A DNA stretch of 64,000 bases. It comes from Peromyscus leucopus (taxonomy: Eukaryota > Chordata > Mammalia > Rodentia > Cricetidae). The notes below the pieces were generated by a model. That model was not told the origin of the DNA. It saw nothing but the letters and a program-made list of their open reading frames with translations, and searched no databases. Shown here piece after piece: positions 59,875 through 64,000 of this stretch (position 1 is the first letter of the stretch; every line of letters begins with the position of its first letter). Both the position numbers and the translations under genes were made by a program. Location of the stretch: the NCBI RefSeq assembly GCF_004664715.2, contig NC_051075.1:24117715-24181714 (forward strand), read 5' to 3'.

Positions 59875-60083
59875 TAATTTTATTTTATATTTATTAATGT
59901 TTGCATGCATATACATGTACCATGTCTGTGCCTGGTCCCCAAAAAGGCCACAAGAAGGTGTCAGATTCCCTGAAACTGGAGTTACAGACAGTTGTGAGCT
60001 GCCACATGGGTGCTGGGATCTGAATCCAGGTCCTCTGCAGGCAGTTAACTGCTCTTAACTGCTGAACCGTCTCTCCAGCCCCC
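59875..60083 (-). repeat. B2 SINE, minus strand
   Basis: AACTGGAGTTACAGACAG and CTGAACCGTCTCTCCAGCCCC; lies in the last intron of the candidate gene. Confidence 0.9.
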
Positions 60084-60221
60084 CACACCACAGGATTTTT
60101 ATTACCATGAACGGTATATAGTACCACACGGATAATCTTTGTTGTTCTCAATTTGTGGGTTTGGAGATTTATTTTACTCTGATTTTGGAACTTGAAAAAA
60201 TTTTTTAAAAAGATTTTTTTT

Positions 60222-60450
60222 TTAAATAAAATGTTTTTAGATTTATTTATTTTATGTCTATGAGTGTCTTGCTTGTGTGTAGACTGTGCATCACCTATGT
60301 GTGCCTGGTGCCCATGGGGTTCAGAAAGGGGATTATCCTGGAACTGGAGCTCTGAATGGTTGTGAGCCACCATGTGGGTGCTGGGAACTGAACCCAGCTC
60401 CTCAGCAAGAACAGTAAGTGCTGTCAACAGCTGAGCCACCTCTCCAGCCC
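60222..60450 (-). repeat. B2-family SINE, minus strand
   Basis: GTTGTGAGCCACCATGTGGG and GCTGAGCCACCTCTCCAGCCCC. Confidence 0.9.
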
Positions 60451-60689
60451 CTAGAATAATTCTTTGAATGTAAGTAGTGTAGTAGTGATCATAAGGTTCA
60501 AACAATCAAAGATGGAAGCAGTAGGAACACATGGAAAGCTGTTCTCCCTCCTCCCACAGCACCGGTGGGGAGCAATCTCTCTCCACGACCTGCGTCAGCT
60601 GCACCCCAAACCCTCGACACTCTGGAGCCCCGACCGCACACATCTCTGTCAGGGAGTTTTCTGTTTAAACAAGGTCAGCCGCTGTCACA
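60451..60689. other. Single-copy stretch in the candidate intron
   Basis: A plus-strand acceptor-like CTGTTCTCCCTCCTCCCACAG (60560) precedes an open frame to a donor-like AACAAG/GTCAGC (60675). Two frames are open, so coding is not supported. Confidence 0.35.
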
Positions 60690-60819
60690 CACGCACACGT
60701 GGATATTCAGGACAAACCTCCGGAGTCAGTTTTCTCCACCACGTGGAAGCTGGGGATTGGACCAGGTGGCCAGGCCTCAGCAGCAAGGGCTGTTACCTGC
60801 CGAGCCATCGCACTGGCCT
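60690..60819 (-). repeat. B3 SINE, minus strand
   Basis: GGAGTCAGTTTTCTCCACC and CTGCCGAGCCATCGCAC. Confidence 0.65.
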
Positions 60820-60932
60820 CAAAGCTGTTTTCTTAAGTAAGAAAGCACCAAAGTCATCAGTTTATGAATAAGATCTATTTTATGAACTTTTAATTTTTTG
60901 GACAGGCTGGCCTCCAGCCAACTTTCAATCTT

Positions 60933-61101
60933 CATGCCTCAGCCTCCCACGTGCTGGGATTACAGTCTTGTACCAATGTCTACAATTTTCATGCCTCAGC
61001 CTTCCACATCCTGGGATTATATAGACTTGCACCAATGTCCACCATCTTCATGCCTCAGTCTCCCACGTACTGGGACTATAGACTTGCACCAATATGTTTA
61101 A
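60933..61101 (-). repeat. Three tandem 57-59-base units from a B1 segment
   Basis: Units start at 60933, 60990 and 61049 with CATGCCTCAG. Each holds a reverse B1 piece (CCTCCCACGTGCTGGGATTA) plus CTTGYACCAATGTC. The 67-codon frame through them is a by-product. Confidence 0.85.
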
Positions 61102-61194
61102 CTTTTAAAAAATTTTAACAAATCATTGTATTTATTTTTTGTATGCATGTCGACTCATGTATCGGGTACACGCCATCTCTCTAGACCTCATGTG

Positions 61195-61305
61195 TTGGTT
61201 TTCTGAGACCAGAGTTTTTGATATAGGCTAGGACAGCCTTGTGGTCATTCATGAACTTCCTCATCGATGCCTCCGGATTGCTGGAATTACAGGTGTCAAT
61301 GGCTG
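61195..61305 (-). repeat. Old B1, minus strand
   Basis: TTTTCTGAGACCAGAGTTTTTG to GGAATTACAGGTGTCAATGG. Confidence 0.55.
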
Positions 61306-61346
61306 TTTGGGCAGATTCATGTGCACAGTCAATGAAGCCGATATTT

Positions 61347-61568
61347 GGGGGACTGGGGAGATGTTTCTGCAGTTAGGAGCAAGTACTGCTCTTGCAGAGG
61401 ACTCAGATTTGGTTCCCAGCACCCACACGGTGGCTCACAACCATTCCTAAGTCCAGTTCCAGGGATCTGATGCTCTTTTATGACCAATATGGGCACCAAG
61501 CAAACCTGTGGTGCACACATATATATACGCAGGCAAAGCAGTTATACACACAAATAAATCTCTAAAAA
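61347..61568 (+). repeat. B2-family SINE
   Basis: GGGACTGGGGAGATGTTTCTGC head to CACAAATAAATCTC tail. Confidence 0.85.
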
Positions 61569-61649
61569 GCTGTTATTTGGTAAGTGAAAAAAAATCACTA
61601 AATTGGCTCATAAATATAAATATTATAAACGAGAAATTTAGAAAGAATT

Positions 61650-61791
61650 TTTTTTCTTTTTTTTTTTTTTGGAAACAGGGTCTGGCTGGGCTGGAACTCA
61701 CTATGTAGATCAGATTGGCTTTAAACTCAGACGTTCTCCTGCTTCTGCCTCCTAAGTGCTGGGATTAAAGGCATGTGCCATTGTGCCTGAC
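61650..61791 (-). repeat. B1, minus strand
   Basis: T-rich tail, GGAAACAGGGTCTGGCTGG (internally shortened), to CATTGTGCCTGAC. Confidence 0.8.
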
Positions 61792-61951
61792 TGACAATGT
61801 ATTTTAAAAGGATGTTTCTATGAGAAAACTATGATAGATCACATTACTGACGGGCAGGCTCTCACAGGGAGGAAATGAAGCTGGCAAATCAGGATTACTG
61901 TCTTTCTTTACACATTTCTCGATGACTTCCTATGCTGTAACAAGCAGAATT

Positions 61952-62042
61952 AGGGCAGGAGAGATGGTTCCGGGTTCAAGCACGCCTGCTGCACACTCAT
62001 GAGGACCAGAGTTCAGATCCCAGTGATTCTAGATTATCTGGG
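61952..62042 (+). repeat. B2-family SINE, 3'-truncated
   Basis: GGGCAGGAGAGATGGTTCC head and CCAGAGTTCAGATCCCAG only. Confidence 0.7.
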
Positions 62043-62099
62043 ACTGACTATTAATATCCACCGTCACATTGAAGTAGACCAGCCTGGGTGACAGATTTC

Positions 62100-62200
62100 T
62101 TTGCTCACTTGGTAGCCCAGGCTGGCCTTGAACTCACAGAGATCCGCCTGGCTCTGCCTCCCGAGTGCTGGGATTAAAGGCGTGCGCCACCAACGCCCGG
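62100..62200 (-). repeat. Tailless, 3'-truncated B1 with duplication
   Basis: Only the head two-thirds of a near-consensus B1 is present, with no A-tail. Yet CTGGG(T/C)GACAGATTTC flanks it (62084-62099 and 62201-62216). Confidence 0.9.
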
Positions 62201-62216
62201 CTGGGCGACAGATTTC

Positions 62217-62777
62217 AAATTGACCTGGGAAATCAAGCTGCACGAAGAACACAGTCTTCCACTCTACTGGAAATCCTTGGACAACTTTGACCCCACGGCA
62301 GCTCCTTTATTTTGTATGAGAATCAATATGCAGCCTGACTGACCTAAAAATGCACTCATCATCCATTCCTTCTGTTCTAAAGATCAGTATTATGATTTGG
62401 GCACTCATTTTTCCAGTTTAGTTTTGGAGAAGGGGGTTCTGTTGCCCAGGTTGGTCTCATTCAGTGGGTTCATGTGATCTTCCTGTCTCAGCCTCCCATG
62501 TGGCTGGGTTCCCCTTCCCCTTCAGCTATGATGTGGGGGTTAGTGTCTTACTGACATTCACTAGTGTTCATTAACCTACAACTATGACCTCACAGCTATT
62601 AAAAACTGTGTAGAGAAATAAGGGAATCTATATCCGGATATGAATTGCATTTCAATGTTTTGAGGGCAGAAAAATAAACCACAAAGTAGAAATGTAGCAA
62701 CACTGTCTTGCTATTTCTAGAATGTTATAACAGTTACCAGAAAAAAAGCCAAGTTTTGACAAGAAAAAGGTTGGAAG
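62217..62777. other. Mostly single-copy stretch in the candidate intron
   Basis: A faint B1/proto-B1 piece at 62415-62510 (GTTGCCCAGGTTGGTCTC). Nothing else recognised. Confidence 0.35.
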
Positions 62778-62833
62778 GCTGGTGATCTATGGATCAGTAC
62801 AGTGCTTACCTAGCATGCAGTAGCCCTAGGGAT
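62778..62833 (+). repeat. ID-type fragment
   Basis: CAGTGCTTACCTAGCATGCAG. Confidence 0.5.
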
Positions 62834-62839
62834 TTTCTG

Positions 62840-62920
62840 CTTGTTTGTATTTTTCAAGACAGGGGTTTTCTTTCTATAGACCAGGCTGGCCTCGAACTCA
62901 GAGACCCATCTGCCTAGCTA
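62840..62920 (-). repeat. B1 fragment, minus strand
   Basis: TTTTTCAAGACAGGGGTTTTC to CTCAGAGACCCATCTGCC; head missing. Confidence 0.75.
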
Positions 62921-62996
62921 AGGAGTCCTAGTTCTACTTTCCACCACAACCAAAACTGACCAAAAGCAATCAACAGAAGGAACAGTGGTTACGTAC

Positions 62997-63087
62997 CTCA
63001 AGGCCTACGAGAGAATCTTGGAGACTCGGTACTGTCACTAATAGTGACCCTTGTTTCCTTACATTTTGGATGATGTAGTTCCAGGCC
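62997..63087 (-). CDS. Internal coding exon of the unidentified minus-strand gene
   Basis: On minus, GATTGTATCAATTTCTAATGTGTTCTAG precedes a 91-base exon, and CTTGAG/GTACGT is a near-perfect donor. After one leading base the frame is open for 30 codons (AWNYIIQNVRKQGSLLVTVP, then SLQDSLVGLE). A second frame stops near the exon end. The exon ends in phase 0 and the terminal exon at 59767 begins in phase 0, giving LVGLE-INVQL across the junction. The intron between (about 3.2 kb) holds only repeats and non-coding DNA. Not recognised as a named protein. Confidence 0.6.
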
Positions 63088-63179
63088 CTAGAACACATTA
63101 GAAATTGATACAATCAAACAACAGGAAGATAATATTACATATTAGTCAGAAGAGATGGCTCTCTCGTTCAATGTCTCAT

Positions 63180-63257
63180 CTTTTTCTCTTATGCTGGGGA
63201 GAGAAAGAGAGCCTCAAGCATGCTGAGCAGTCTACTCTGCCTCTAAGTTACAGCCCC
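63180..63257 (-). repeat. ID-type SINE, minus strand
   Basis: CAAGCATGCTGAGCAGTCTAC and CTAAGTTACAGCCCC. Confidence 0.6.
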
Positions 63258-63261
63258 AACC

Positions 63262-63400
63262 AAGTGTGGTGGAACACGCCTGGAGTCCTAGCACTGAGGA
63301 AACCCCCCCCCCCCCAGCCTGGAGAACACAGGGACCTTCAGGGCACCAGCCTTGGCTACAAAGTTAAACACCATCTCAACAAAACAACAACGAAAAACAA
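63262..63400 (+). repeat. Old B1 with C14 run
   Basis: ACCAAGTGTGGTGGAACACG head; a run of 14 Cs (63304-63317) sits in the middle. Confidence 0.65.
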
Positions 63401-63479
63401 AACCCTGGGTATAGTCTTTAACATACAATCCAGCAACTGTACACTTGGCTATTTACACAAAGAAGCTGAAAACGTGTAT

Positions 63480-64000
63480 TTACAAAAAAAAAAAAAAAAG
63501 ATCTGTACATGGATATTTACTGTAGTTTTATTCATAATTGCCCACCCTGGAAGCAACCAAGATGTCCTTCCAGGGGAATGGATAAATTGTGATATATCAA
63601 GACAACTGCATATTGTTCAGCACTAAAGAAAATGTGTGCTCAAGTCACGGACACAGAGGAACCTCAAATGCCTATTGCTCGAGAAAGAACCTGGAAGGGC
63701 TATGGATTGTACGTGTCTAATTACCTCGTGCTGGAAACCAAAAGCTACGGTGAAAGGATGGGTGGCTGCCAAGGGCTCGGAGGCTGGAGGACAGGACGAA
63801 GGGCTGAGCAGGGGATTTTTAGGGCCATGAACTATTGTCCATGTTTTAAGGCTGAGTGTGTGTCATACACAGGTATACACATACACAGGCTGTACCACAC
63901 CAAGAGTGAATCTACTGTGGACTGGGGACTTCGGGCGTACCAAAGATCCATCATAATAAACATACTGTTCTGATGGGAAGAAAGATAATGGCAGATTCTG
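63480..64000 (+). repeat. Ancient LINE-1 3' region, running off the window
   Basis: TTATTCATAATTGCCCACCC, GAAGCAACCAAGATGTCC, GAATGGATAAATTGTGATATATC and GGGTGGCTGCCAAGGGCTC follow the ORF2-end and 3'UTR order of old mammalian L1. Confidence 0.75.

Noticed and set aside
60561..60675. Plus-strand exon behind CTCCTCCCACAG inside the candidate intron
   Set aside because: Two frames are open, the donor is only fair, and it would lie antisense within the minus-strand gene. Not enough to call.

Overview
The window is mammalian, from a muroid rodent and most likely a cricetid (hamster, vole or deer-mouse group). Dozens of B1, B2/B3, B4 and ID SINEs sit on both strands. Many young B1 copies end in the form GCAAAGCTACACAGAGAAACCCTGTCTCG, typical of cricetids. 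There are also rodent LINE-1 3' ends, MIR and ancient L1 remnants, long CA/GA microsatellites and several LTR elements that look like the cricetid mys/MYSERV group. There are no prokaryotic features. Family names are from memory of the families; no database was searched.

Genes. Most of the window reads as intergenic or intronic DNA and no named gene was recognised. The best protein-coding evidence is at the right end on the minus strand. Exon 62997-63087 has good splice sites, and terminal exon 59651-59767 continues in the same phase to a stop. Together they give about 68 residues of an unidentified C-terminus. A second candidate, on the plus strand, is a terminal exon at 9123-9185 with a 3'UTR and an AATAAA signal at 9343. 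If both are real, the two genes converge and about 50 kb of repeat-rich spacer lies between them. Weaker exon-like frames are at 16945-17355, 20279-20502 and 40016-40305. Two possible retrocopies are at 35053-35381 and 52650-52895.

Layout. 1-3.9 kb: SINEs, an ancient L1 and a GC-rich single-copy block. 3983-8863: an LTR element with 6-bp target duplications, invaded by an L1 that was itself invaded by a B1. 9-13 kb: the plus-strand terminal exon, a hAT element and an LTR (12020) that has grown a 15-bp minisatellite. 13.2-35.5 kb: a solo LTR, SINEs, microsatellites and single-copy islands. 35577-36679: a 5'-truncated L1 with what looks like a 3' transduction. 36.7-38.4 kb: a probable old LTR-element fragment. 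38.9-50 kb: SINEs, a 3'-end L1, B1s with expanded GGY triplets, a solo LTR inside a B1 and a second LTR element (45659-47761). 50-59 kb: B2s, mys-like LTRs in both orientations and an L1 split by a hAT element. 59.4-64 kb: the minus-strand gene end.

The LTR elements carry no recognisable gag or pol. Three of them share related non-coding internal sequence although their LTRs differ, so they look like non-autonomous passengers. Nesting orders several insertions in time. Coordinates of old repeats are approximate to about 10-20 bases.
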